Shown: in pieces, positions 1-8,271 of the stretch | Position numbering within the stretch: the first letter of the stretch is position 1 | How the letters are laid out: each line of letters starts with the position of its first letter | DNA from: UBA7374 sp049890275 | GTDB taxonomy: Bacteria; Verrucomicrobiota; Verrucomicrobiia; Opitutales; Coraliomargaritaceae | Direction of reading: 5' to 3' | Length of the DNA stretch: 64,000 nucleotides | NCBI GenBank assembly: GCA_049890275.1 | Contig: JBMHBT010000006.1 | Span: 1 to 64,000 of the forward strand | Position numbers and translations under genes: made by a program | Notes under the pieces: generated by a model | The model's database searches: none | Told to the model about the DNA's origin: nothing | What the model saw: the letters and a program-made list of their open reading frames with translations, nothing else

Positions 1-301
1 TCCGCCGCACTTCCAGTTGCCAGTCACCGGGTCGAGTGATAAGGCTAAACAGAACTTGAACTCAGAGCTTGAACGGCCAGACAGTTACGAAAGTTTGATA
101 ACCTTCGTAACTGACAGACCCGGCCATGATCTGCGCTACGCCATCGACGCCCGTAAGATTCGTGACGAACTCGGCTGGGAACCCAAAGAGGATTTTGTAT
201 CTGGCTTACGAAAAACGGTTCAGTGGTATCTCGAAAATTACGACTGGTGGTCAGAGCGGAGCAGAGATATTAAGAGCAAATCTGCTCTACTATTCCTTTG
301 A
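1..301 (+). CDS. rfbB: dTDP-glucose 4,6-dehydratase, C-terminal part (cut by window edge)
   Basis: This is the 3' end of a gene whose reading frame is open back to base 2. The block ITFVTDRPGHDLRYAIDARKI, followed by ELGWEPKEDF and a KTVQWYLEN segment, is the C-terminal signature of RfbB/RmlB, the NAD-dependent extended-SDR enzyme that converts dTDP-glucose to dTDP-4-keto-6-deoxyglucose on the way to dTDP-rhamnose and related sugars. The Rossmann fold and catalytic YxxxK lie outside the window. The last dozen residues after DWW are Lys/Ser/Leu-rich and unlike the usual ending, so the extreme C-terminus may be altered. It sits upstream of a polysaccharide cluster, as expected for a nucleotide-sugar gene. 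Family identification is secure; the substrate is inferred from the family. Confidence 0.85.
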   Translation, partial: PPHFQLPVTGSSDKAKQNLNSELERPDSYESLITFVTDRPGHDLRYAIDARKIRDELGWEPKEDFVSGLRKTVQWYLENYDWWSERSRDIKSKSALLFL

Positions 302-744
302 AGTATATTTTTATTTAATACTTTTGCTCACTTTATTCCTAATTACTGCGTCTCGGCTGAAGAGAGCAAACAATTTAAGATTGTTCCGAATTGGCAATAG
401 TTAAACCTAGTACTCTGACTCCGTCGTAGGCAAGTTTCGTTATTTGCATAAGCTGGCATTTGCACTATCCTACACGCATTTATATCTTTACGAATCCTGA
501 AGGTCTTTGGGTTGGATTAAATGAATAAGGCACTTGTTTACTAGCGCTAATGAAGAACGATTGTAGGCTTTTGAGAGCTTCTATGTAGTCCATGAAGCCT
601 CGTAGCTTTGAGGCAATTTTGCTAGATGTAATATGGGTCTCGAAGTTTGGACAGGTTGCTTTTTTCAATATGCAGGGCAATGGGTCAGGTTGGCCCCAAA
701 CCAGTAAAAAGCGGTAGTAGTTTTACCCTATCATTTGCGAATAG
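302..744. other. AT-rich intergenic region, no supported gene
   Basis: These 443 bases separate the rfbB tail from the flippase gene. They are AT-rich and hold only short open frames. The longest, reverse strand 480-680 (66 codons), resembles no family I know and lacks a convincing ribosome binding site. A promoter for the downstream cluster could lie here, but I cannot point to a clear -35/-10 pair. I see no tRNA, repeat array or convincing terminator. Confidence 0.5.
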
Positions 745-2292
745 ATGACCGGCTCGAATCGAATCATTCTCAATACACTGGCTTCTTATGCACAGTCGTT
801 GATTGGCTTAGTCTTGACGCTTTTTAGTGCCAGATGGCTATTAATGGCTTTGGGGCATACTGACTATGGTTTATTTGGTGTGGTGGGCAGCACGATTTTA
901 CTTATGACAGTAATGACTGGCGGCTTGTCTGTGGGAATCTCCCGGTTTTATGCTTTCTCGATTGGTGAAGCCAAGAATCGAATGCCAGAGGACTCACACG
1001 ACGATCTCTTGCGTTGGTTTAATGCGGCATTCTCGATCCACATCGTGCTTCCGGTGCTCATCGTGCTCCTGGGCACACCACTGGGTGAATATGCGATTAA
1101 AAATTGGCTGACGATTCCAGAGGGGCGCTTGGCAGCTTCAGTCTGGGTATTCCGCATCTCGATGTTGTCCGCTTTAGTCAATGTGTTTGCTGTGCCCTTC
1201 GTCTCGATGCTCAATGCGCATCAGCGGATCTATGTCGTTGCGGCAACAGGAATCCTGCGTTCGATCTGCACCTTTGTGATTGCTTGGGCAATGCTGCATG
1301 CCGAAGGAGACCGATTGATTACCTACGCCGCTTACATGGCAGCTTCTGGGGGCGTTATCCAATTCATCTTAATCTTCTCAGCCTACCGTAGCTTTCCCGC
1401 TTGTCGGGTGCGTCTTGCTTATTGCTTTGAGTGGCAGCGTATCCAGCAACTCTTCAGTTTTACTGGGTGGAAGATGTTTGGCATGAGCTGCGTGGCATTG
1501 CGTCAGCAGGGCACACCTATAGTGATCAACCTTCATTTCGGCCCTGTAGTCAATGCGGCTTATTCCGTGGCAATTTCTCTCTCAAATCAGGCAAATGCTC
1601 TATCAGCGGCATTGACACGTGCGTTTCAACCCGCATTGGTTACTGCTGAAGGCGGTGGTGACCGTGAGCAAATGCTTTCCATGGCCATGCGGGTTTGTAA
1701 ATTTGGTACCCTACTCGTTATGGCTTTTGCCATACCCGCCATTATTGAAATGGAGAACCTCCTGCAGCTGTGGTTGGTCGATCCGCCGGAACATGCAGCT
1801 GCGATTTGCCAATGGCTGCTCGCCATGTTGATTGTGGATCGTCTGACGGGTGGCCATACGTTGGCCGTTAATGCCTATGGTAAAATTGCGGTATACGAAC
1901 TGGTTCAGGGAACGATTCTGTTTTCTGCAGTGCCGTTGATGGCACTTTGCTTTGTTGCTGGTTTTGGGCCAGCTGCCGTCGGCTATGCCCTCTTTTTCAC
2001 TGTGGTCGTTTACTGTGGAGGGCGTGTTCTTTTTGCAAAGAAGTTGGTAGGGTTCCCTTTTTTGTTATGGTTAAAGCAAGTCGCACTACCCATGGCAATG
2101 TTACTGGTAATTTCAGCAGCCATTTTATTGCTGATCGTTAGTGGCTTTGAAAGAAGTCTCTCTCGTATTTTGTTTTCTGTCAGCCTTAGTGTTCTGACTC
2201 TTGGCATAGGTGCGTGGCTTATGTTACTCGATTCTAAGGAAAAGCTTTGGGTCAGGCTAAGCATCAGTAAGATGCAGGCTAAGCTAATGTAG
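745..2292 (+). CDS. Wzx-like polysaccharide flippase
   Basis: A 515-residue, very hydrophobic protein with about 12-14 predicted membrane helices, the size and layout of the MVF/MATE-type flippases (Wzx/RfbX) that move undecaprenyl-linked repeat units across the inner membrane. The N-terminus (NRIILNTLASYAQSLIG, then FSARWLLMALG, DYGLFGVVGS) matches the first two helices of this family. It opens a polysaccharide cluster that also contains a Wzy-like polymerase, which supports a Wzx/Wzy-dependent route. The ATG at 745 follows a 443-base gap, so this may be the first gene of a long operon. The exact repeat unit it carries cannot be told from sequence. Confidence 0.82.
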   Translation: MTGSNRIILNTLASYAQSLIGLVLTLFSARWLLMALGHTDYGLFGVVGSTILLMTVMTGGLSVGISRFYAFSIGEAKNRMPEDSHDDLLRWFNAAFSIHIVLPVLIVLLGTPLGEYAIKNWLTIPEGRLAASVWVFRISMLSALVNVFAVPFVSMLNAHQRIYVVAATGILRSICTFVIAWAMLHAEGDRLITYAAYMAASGGVIQFILIFSAYRSFPACRVRLAYCFEWQRIQQLFSFTGWKMFGMSCVALRQQGTPIVINLHFGPVVNAAYSVAISLSNQANALSAALTRAFQPALVTAEGGGDREQMLSMAMRVCKFGTLLVMAFAIPAIIEMENLLQLWLVDPPEHAAAICQWLLAMLIVDRLTGGHTLAVNAYGKIAVYELVQGTILFSAVPLMALCFVAGFGPAAVGYALFFTVVVYCGGRVLFAKKLVGFPFLLWLKQVALPMAMLLVISAAILLLIVSGFERSLSRILFSVSLSVLTLGIGAWLMLLDSKEKLWVRLSISKMQAKLM

Positions 2293-2347
2293 TAATTGTC
2301 TAAGACTCGCCGAATATCGGTCGGCTCTTGAATTTAAAATTTAGAAA

Positions 2348-3217
2348 ATGAAAAAAAATCTTCGAAGGTTCTTAGAGTGGTTAAAAAAAATCCCATTTAT
2401 ATTTAGCTCCATACGGAAAAGCTGGCGTTATGGTGGTATTACAACAGTTAACCTGACTAAGGTCTCAAATGGAGAGGTTTTACGAGGTAAGCGCATCCTT
2501 GTTACTGGCGGTAGTTCAGGGATTGGGCTTAGTATTGCCAAGAGGTTTATTGAGGAGAGGGCTCTTGTGGCTATCACTGGGCGTGATTCAGCGAAGCTTC
2601 AAGGTGCATGTAGATCCATTGGGAGTGAATCCCTAGAGGCCCTTGTTTGGGATATTAGTGATACGAGCCAGATAGGAGATAAACTTTCTGAGACCGAGGC
2701 GTTGTTGGGTGGGGAATTAGATATATTGATCAATAATGCAGGGATTTTGAGCAGGGATGCTTTTCCTTGTATTTCTTCTAAAGAATGGGACAGGGTTTAT
2801 GCAGTAAATTCCAAGGGCTTATTTTTTCTTACTCAGGCTATTTCGAAAAAATGGCTTAATTCAGAACAGCAAGCTACTCGGAAAATCATTAATATTTCCT
2901 CTCAAGGTGGTTTTGTTGGAGCCACTTATCCCTATCGAATGACGAAGTGGGACATTGTCGGATTGACTCAGGGCCTTGGGGCTAAATTGGCTCCGCACGG
3001 GATACTCGTTAATGCTTTAGCTCCCGGAATTATCGCTACAGACATGCAAAAACGATACTTACAGCAGCAAGATAATCTTTTCTGCGTTGAGAACCCCGTC
3101 CGAAGGGTTGCCTTGCCGGAGGAAGTGGCCGAGCTTGCCCTCTTTATTGCATCCGATTGTTCTAACTTTATCGTTGGTCAGACTATTGTTTGTGACGGTG
3201 GTTATTCTATTAAATAA
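2348..3217 (+). CDS. short-chain dehydrogenase/reductase (SDR) of the polysaccharide cluster
   Basis: A 289-residue classical SDR with a basic N-terminal extension of about 45 residues. Visible are the NAD(P)-binding motif TGGSSGIG (53-60), NNAG (129-132), Ser185 in the NISS block, the catalytic Tyr196-x3-Lys200 pair (YRMTK), and the NALAPGIIATDM segment typical of classical SDRs. All catalytic residues are present, so it is probably an active oxidoreductase. The TPP enzyme starts 26 bases downstream. That pairing recalls branched-sugar pathways in which a carboligase adds a two-carbon unit and an SDR then reduces the ketone. This role is inference; general 3-oxoacyl reductase-like activity is the alternative. 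Confidence 0.8.
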   Translation: MKKNLRRFLEWLKKIPFIFSSIRKSWRYGGITTVNLTKVSNGEVLRGKRILVTGGSSGIGLSIAKRFIEERALVAITGRDSAKLQGACRSIGSESLEALVWDISDTSQIGDKLSETEALLGGELDILINNAGILSRDAFPCISSKEWDRVYAVNSKGLFFLTQAISKKWLNSEQQATRKIINISSQGGFVGATYPYRMTKWDIVGLTQGLGAKLAPHGILVNALAPGIIATDMQKRYLQQQDNLFCVENPVRRVALPEEVAELALFIASDCSNFIVGQTIVCDGGYSIK

Positions 3218-3243
3218 AAAGATATCAAATTGTATTCTGTATC

Positions 3244-4992
3244 ATGAAATATCATTATTCTGACGAGAGAAATGTTCTAATCCTCTTAGCTCTATTAAAA
3301 GCCCATGGCATTAAGCGCATAGTTGCTTCTCCTGGAAGTGCTAATTCTGCGCTAGTTGCAAGTATGCAATTTGATCATTACTTTGAAATGATTTCATGCG
3401 TCGATGAGCGTTCTGCAGCATATGTTGCTTGTGGATTGGCGGCCCAGACAGGTGAACCGGTTCTGATAACTTGTACGGGCGCTACGGCTTCACGGAACTA
3501 TCTTTCTGGTTTAACGGAAGCGTACTACAGGAAGCTGCCGGTGCTGGCGGTTACATCAACTCAGCCCGTATCTAGAATTGGACACCACGTTGCACAGGTT
3601 ATTGACCGGAGCGTACTACCTAAAGATACAATTAAGAAGAGCTATCGGTTGCCAATTGTTAAAGATAAGGAAGACCAATGGGACTGTGAAGTTAAGGTGA
3701 ATCAGGCAATCCTTGAGTTGACCCGGCACGGAGGTGGGCCTGCACATTTGGATTTGCAGACTGAGTCAAAGTCAACTTACTCGACGAAAGAACTGCCTAA
3801 TGTAAGAAAAATTGAGCGCTTGATTTTAGGTGATGCGTTCCCCGAATTGACGGGTAGAAAAGTGGCTATATTCCTTGGCTCCCATGGTTTTTGGACTCCT
3901 GAGGAATTGGAATTAATTGATCGTTTCTGTGCGTCTAACAATGCTATTGTACTTTGCGATCATACAAGTTCGTACGTTGGTAAGTACCGTGTGCCATTTA
4001 GCTTGATTGGGTGCCAAAAAACACTGGATAAAAGTCCTTTTCGTCCAGATATATTAATTCATATGGGTGAAGTATCAGGTGATTATTACACACCAAGTAT
4101 ATCCAGTGATGAAGTCTGGCGCGTAAGCCCAGACGGTGAGATCAGGGATACTTTCAGGCGGCTCACACATATTTTTGAATTATCTGAATACGCCTTCCTG
4201 AAGTCTTACATAGGCACTGATAGGGCTGATTCAAGTTATCTAGATCAGTGTCTTAAAATGCTAGATCAACTTAGAGATCATATTCCGGAGTTACCCTTTT
4301 CGAATATATGGCTCGCATCTAGGATGGCCTCAAAGTTTCCAGAAAATTCAACCGTTCATTTTGGAATTTTGAATAGTCTACGATCTTGGAATTTTTATGA
4401 TCTGGCTGATGGTGTGGAGTCTGCATGTAATGTTGGCGGTTTTGGGATCGACGGCGTCCTTTCTTCATTATTTGGTGCATCACTTGCTGATCCTTCTCGT
4501 ATTTATTTTGCCGTACTAGGAGATTTAGCGTTTTTCTATGACATGAACGTGCTCGGAAACAGGCATCTGGGGCAGAATATACGAATACTTCTGGTCAACA
4601 ATGGTAAGGGCACTGAATTTAAACAGTACAACCACCATACATCTCACTTTGAAGAGCATGCAGATGAATTTATAGCTGCCTCCGGACATTATGGATGCCA
4701 ATCCTCTACTCTGGTTCGTCATTTCGCTGAAGATCTTGGGTTTGAGTATATGAGTGTAAGAAATAAAGAAGAATTTGATGCAGTTTCTGATCGATTTCTG
4801 ACCGCTGAAAAAGTAAACCGACCCATGCTTTTAGAGGTATTCACAGACAGTCATGAAGAAAGTAAATCGCTTGAAATCATGATGAACTTGTCAACAGGTT
4901 CCGCCGCACGCGGAAAAGAAAAAATCAAAGGAGTTGCCAAGCAGATGTTAGGCGAAAAGGGATTAAAACTAGCGAAGAGAATTATCAAGTAG
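3244..4992 (+). CDS. MenD-like thiamine-pyrophosphate-dependent enzyme
   Basis: A 582-residue three-domain TPP enzyme. The N-terminal PYR domain carries ASPGSANSALV (28-38) and the catalytic Glu55 in CVDERSAAY. The central domain spans about 190-330. The C-terminal PP domain has the cofactor motif beginning Gly426-Asp427 (GDLAFFYDMN) and ending LLVNNGKG. The GDL..DMN..NN arrangement is closest to MenD, the menaquinone enzyme SEPHCHC synthase. It lies in a sugar cluster directly after an SDR and before a pyruvyl transferase, with no other menaquinone gene nearby. A role in making or attaching an acyl or branched-chain group on a sugar is therefore more likely than menaquinone synthesis. The C-terminal 40 residues are Lys-rich. 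The substrate is unknown. Confidence 0.75.
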   Translation: MKYHYSDERNVLILLALLKAHGIKRIVASPGSANSALVASMQFDHYFEMISCVDERSAAYVACGLAAQTGEPVLITCTGATASRNYLSGLTEAYYRKLPVLAVTSTQPVSRIGHHVAQVIDRSVLPKDTIKKSYRLPIVKDKEDQWDCEVKVNQAILELTRHGGGPAHLDLQTESKSTYSTKELPNVRKIERLILGDAFPELTGRKVAIFLGSHGFWTPEELELIDRFCASNNAIVLCDHTSSYVGKYRVPFSLIGCQKTLDKSPFRPDILIHMGEVSGDYYTPSISSDEVWRVSPDGEIRDTFRRLTHIFELSEYAFLKSYIGTDRADSSYLDQCLKMLDQLRDHIPELPFSNIWLASRMASKFPENSTVHFGILNSLRSWNFYDLADGVESACNVGGFGIDGVLSSLFGASLADPSRIYFAVLGDLAFFYDMNVLGNRHLGQNIRILLVNNGKGTEFKQYNHHTSHFEEHADEFIAASGHYGCQSSTLVRHFAEDLGFEYMSVRNKEEFDAVSDRFLTAEKVNRPMLLEVFTDSHEESKSLEIMMNLSTGSAARGKEKIKGVAKQMLGEKGLKLAKRIIK

Positions 4993-5052
4993 CTCTTTAG
5001 GAATGTTGTATAGGATACCCTCTACATGCGCTTGTAACGTCGTTCGACTTAA

Positions 5053-6159
5053 ATGAAGGTAGGTATTGTCACATTCCATTTTGCGGTAAACTATGGTGCA
5101 GTCCTGCAGGCTTATGCTAGTTGTGCGATTCTTCGTGTCCTTGGGCATGAGCCTTTGATTATTGATTACCGCCCAAGGGGAGCTCTCTATGATCACTACC
5201 ATCGGTGGGATCGCCATCGCTTCGGATTGAATGCTAAGAATCTTTCAAAGCTTCGCCTGAATCCGAAGTTTTCGAGTTTTCGAAAAAACAAGCTCCCAAT
5301 CGACCCGCAGGTGGTTTTTACGCCAGAGTCGCTTGCCGAGCATGCCTTAAGTTTTGATGCAATCCTCTACGGGAGTGATCAAATTTGGAACCCGACTATG
5401 TTTCAGGGTGCGATGGATGTCGGCTACTGGGCTGCGAGTATACCTAATACGGTGCGTAAAGTCGCCCTGTCTGCGAGTTTTGGGGGAGATCTTCAATCGA
5501 TAGAATCATATAGAATCGAGATCAATCGTCTTGCTCAGAATTTTGATGCGCTATCGGTGCGGGAAAAAGATGCACTCAACATTTTTGATGAAAACGCTCT
5601 CTCAGAAGGCATTCAACAATTAGCCGACCCAGTTGTTGGGCTGGAGTCGTGGGAAGCATTGCTCGAGCCACTACAATTAGATACAGAGTTTGTTTTTGAA
5701 TTTGCGATTCAACCGCGTCAATCGTTCAAAGATACGTCGCAGGCGATTAGCAGAGCGATGGGCTTACAGGCGATCTGTTCAGATGTGCGTTTTCGGCAGA
5801 TTCGCCATAGCGCTAAGCCTACAGTGCTATCCGTTGGGCAATGGTTGTGGTCGATTAAAAACGCCCGTGTGGTCGTAACGAATTCGTTTCACGCCACGCT
5901 GTTCAGTATACTCTTCAATACTCCTTTCATATTTGTTCCTTTGGAAGGGAAAGGAGGGCAGCCGAATCCAAGAAATAACCGAATTCTCGATTTGTTACGA
6001 TGGTCTGGCCTGGAATCCAGAATCTGGAATCGCGATCTATGGAAGCACAATCGCAACAAATTCATTCAGGTTGAGCAGGATGCATTTCAGCAGGCCAATA
6101 TCGCTATTGCTGAACAGCGTTGTGCTTTGAGAGAGTATCTCGGTAAACACCTCGCCTAA
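5053..6159 (+). CDS. polysaccharide pyruvyl transferase family protein
   Basis: A 368-residue protein whose start (KVGIVTFHFAVNYGAVLQAYA) and later blocks (ILYGSDQIWNP, VVTNSFHATLFSILFNTPFIFV) are diagnostic for the polysaccharide pyruvyl transferase family (CsaB/WcaK type). These GT-B-like enzymes transfer pyruvate from phosphoenolpyruvate to sugar hydroxyls as a ketal, which adds a negative charge. The late SFHA motif includes the conserved His associated with catalysis in this family. It lies in the same strand run as the MenD-like gene, 60 bases downstream, and just ahead of a GT2 gene. Acceptor sugar unknown. Some members of this Pfam family act in other ways, so the activity is likely rather than proven. 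Confidence 0.85.
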   Translation: MKVGIVTFHFAVNYGAVLQAYASCAILRVLGHEPLIIDYRPRGALYDHYHRWDRHRFGLNAKNLSKLRLNPKFSSFRKNKLPIDPQVVFTPESLAEHALSFDAILYGSDQIWNPTMFQGAMDVGYWAASIPNTVRKVALSASFGGDLQSIESYRIEINRLAQNFDALSVREKDALNIFDENALSEGIQQLADPVVGLESWEALLEPLQLDTEFVFEFAIQPRQSFKDTSQAISRAMGLQAICSDVRFRQIRHSAKPTVLSVGQWLWSIKNARVVVTNSFHATLFSILFNTPFIFVPLEGKGGQPNPRNNRILDLLRWSGLESRIWNRDLWKHNRNKFIQVEQDAFQQANIAIAEQRCALREYLGKHLA

Positions 6160-6180
6160 CCATTGGGCAACTTCAGTTCT

Positions 6181-7191
6181 ATGTTAGATTGTCCACAAGT
6201 TTCCGTCATCATCCCAACTTACAAGCGTCCGAAAAAGTGCTTGCGGGCGGTTAAGAGTGTGCTGCTCCAGACCTTTCAGGATTTTGAGATTATTGTTGGA
6301 GATGATTTTGGGAAGGATGAGACCAAAGCGCTCTTAGCCGAGCTCGGCGATCCGCGCATTCGCTATTTTGATAATCAAGGCAAGGGGGGGAGTGCTAGTA
6401 GTAACCGAAATCTATGTTTGGAGCGCTCCTTAGGCCGGTATGTCACTTTTCTCGATTCCGATGACTTTATACTTCCCGATAAACTCCAACTCCAATATGC
6501 AGCGCTAAGTGTTAACGATTACGAGACAGGCTTTGTGATTTCCGGCACACGTGTGATCAAGGTTCAGGGCGGAAAGTATTACCGCTATAAAGATCTCATT
6601 CCTACAGCTGAGGGTGATATACGAAAAGCCTATTTTGAGCGGCGATTAAATTGTTATAATACTAGTCTAATGGTCCGCCGAGATGCTCTTGATTCTGTCG
6701 GACGTTGGGACCCCCGGATTGGGCCGTATGATGATTCTGAGTTGCTGATGAGGCTTTTGCTTAAATACAAAGCGGCTAAAGTCAGCCAAGTTGGAACACT
6801 ATGGTTTGACCATGACGGAGTTGACTCATTTTCCAACGATCAGGTTGCCCGGCTATCTGGGTTACACGCTTTCCTTAGTAAGCACGCAAGTCTCATGGTG
6901 AAATATCCATTGTGGGCTAATAACCGAATGCTAGAATTGGCGAAGCTGCAGTTTATGGCTGGCAAAGCTAAGTGCTCCAGAGCTAGCCTGCGAAAGGTAA
7001 GGCCAACGGTTCGTGGACGCTATAAGCTCATGAAGCTGGTTGGATACATCCCTTGTTACGCCAGTCTGTTGGCTAGCATTTACCCCACATATTCTAAACT
7101 TAACAAACCAGAATGGTTGAAGGCGGAGTCGCAAGCCCTTCAAGCGTTGATTCCCAAGAGGCACGTTGATGTCATGATACCAATTTTATAA
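6181..7191 (+). CDS. glycosyltransferase family 2
   Basis: A 336-residue cytoplasmic inverting GT2 enzyme with a GT-A fold. The N-terminus has VSVIIPTYKRPKKCLRAVKSV, then QTFQDFEIIVGDD, and the metal-binding DxD-like FLDSDD near residue 100. Basic and hydrophobic stretches at the C-terminus may hold it near the membrane. I place the start at ATG 6181, because the GT-A fold begins only a few residues later; an in-frame TTG at 6163 would add six residues. Its stop (TAA 7189-7191) shares one base with the next start, which implies translational coupling. Donor and acceptor unknown. Confidence 0.85.
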   Translation: MLDCPQVSVIIPTYKRPKKCLRAVKSVLLQTFQDFEIIVGDDFGKDETKALLAELGDPRIRYFDNQGKGGSASSNRNLCLERSLGRYVTFLDSDDFILPDKLQLQYAALSVNDYETGFVISGTRVIKVQGGKYYRYKDLIPTAEGDIRKAYFERRLNCYNTSLMVRRDALDSVGRWDPRIGPYDDSELLMRLLLKYKAAKVSQVGTLWFDHDGVDSFSNDQVARLSGLHAFLSKHASLMVKYPLWANNRMLELAKLQFMAGKAKCSRASLRKVRPTVRGRYKLMKLVGYIPCYASLLASIYPTYSKLNKPEWLKAESQALQALIPKRHVDVMIPIL

Positions 7192-8126
7192 TGATAAAAG
7201 ATTCAATTATTCACAGAGTTCAGCAAAACTTTCCTAGTTTTGAAAAAACGGCAGCGTTGGGAATGCCTCAAATTTACGCTTTTGATCAGCGCCCCTGTGA
7301 GCAGTGGTACACAGAGGGTATGGCTCCGTTGTTTGATGCGCTTGGGCAGAATAAGCATTTTCCTGTGTTCAGAATCAGTCATGGTGAGTTGCACTTGGCA
7401 TTGGGGCGGAGGGTTCGCCCGGATGCGACTCCAAAACAATTAGTTGCCCATTATTATCACAAAGCAAAACAGTTGTTGCGCCTCGAACATCCACACCGTG
7501 AAGGTCCGACTGTAAACGGAACGTGGGAATTATTCAGTTACGCTGAATTGGAAGCGGCACGTGCACGATATATTCCAGCTTTGCGAAATATTGCCAATGA
7601 AGGTCTCTTGGCTGCCTGCTTTCAGACGAATGCAGGTTATGTTGAGTATTTCCCCGATTATTTCGACTGGTTGGACCGACACGATATTCCATTTAACCGT
7701 GACAATTATGTTCCATTTTACAGTGTGTATTCGATGGCTTTCGGCCCGGATTCGGCAAAGATTTTTCAGGGGCGTCGAATACTGATCGTCAATTATTTGC
7801 CAGAAGAGAAGCAGCAATGCCTACGTGAAGCGATGGCTGAGCGTGGTGTAGAAAGTGTACAGTTCATCTCTATCCGTCCTGATAAAGCTTTGTTCCAGGA
7901 TTTAGACCTTAGTTCTATCGATGGTGATATTGATGTTGTTCTTTTGGGGGCTGGCTGTGGCGCCGCGCCTATGACGGAGCAGTTGAAGCCTTTGAATGCT
8001 GTGGTGATTGATGGAGGGTTTGTCATTGATGCATTGGCCAAGCCTGAAGCGCGATGGCGTCGGGCATTTTGTATACCTGACAATGAGTTTGTCCCCGAGC
8101 AGGTTAATTTTCCGATTTTCGGGTAG
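7191..8126 (+). CDS. uncharacterised protein with GT-D-fold-like features
   Basis: A 311-residue soluble protein I do not recognise with certainty. Two stretches recall GT-D-fold glycosyltransferases: FRISHGELHLALG near residue 60, resembling the R-x-GDGE loop but with His for Asp, and a C-terminal DVVLLGAGCGAAPMTEQL followed by VIDGGFVIDALA, resembling the LIGLGPxA...DIGH block. Between them is the stretch ILIVNYLPEEKQ, which could be a Rossmann-like strand. It overlaps the GT2 gene upstream by one base, so it belongs to the same transcript, and a transferase role in repeat-unit assembly fits. The replaced acidic residue makes activity uncertain. Confidence 0.5.
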   Translation: MIKDSIIHRVQQNFPSFEKTAALGMPQIYAFDQRPCEQWYTEGMAPLFDALGQNKHFPVFRISHGELHLALGRRVRPDATPKQLVAHYYHKAKQLLRLEHPHREGPTVNGTWELFSYAELEAARARYIPALRNIANEGLLAACFQTNAGYVEYFPDYFDWLDRHDIPFNRDNYVPFYSVYSMAFGPDSAKIFQGRRILIVNYLPEEKQQCLREAMAERGVESVQFISIRPDKALFQDLDLSSIDGDIDVVLLGAGCGAAPMTEQLKPLNAVVIDGGFVIDALAKPEARWRRAFCIPDNEFVPEQVNFPIFG

Positions 8127-8220
8127 ACGAATACGTGCCATTTTATGGATAGATGGCGCGGCACCTTACCATTATTCATATCATGTTTACATATAAGCTT
8201 ACTCAGCAAACTGTATCGTC

Positions 8221-8271
8221 GAGGATCTTTTTATGAGCACATCACGGTCTTTAAAAATGGGTTCCTTGTGA
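8221..8271 (+). promoter_or_regulatory. possible 12-codon leader ORF coupled to the sulfotransferase start
   Basis: GAGG at 8221-8224 stands at good ribosome-binding distance before ATG 8233. That ATG opens a 12-codon frame ending in TGA at 8269-8271. The last base of this stop is the first base of the ATG (8271) of the sulfotransferase gene, which has no good Shine-Dalgarno of its own. The layout suggests termination-reinitiation coupling, or alternatively a relic of a frameshifted longer N-terminus. Confidence 0.25.

Noticed and set aside
480..680. Reverse-strand open frame of 66 codons in the intergenic region before the flippase gene
   Set aside because: No known family, no ribosome binding site of note, low-complexity composition, and it sits alone in an AT-rich region; most likely a chance frame.
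3244..4992. Assignment of the TPP enzyme as true MenD (menaquinone synthesis)
   Set aside because: No other men gene is nearby and the gene is embedded in a sugar cluster with an SDR and a pyruvyl transferase; left as MenD-like.
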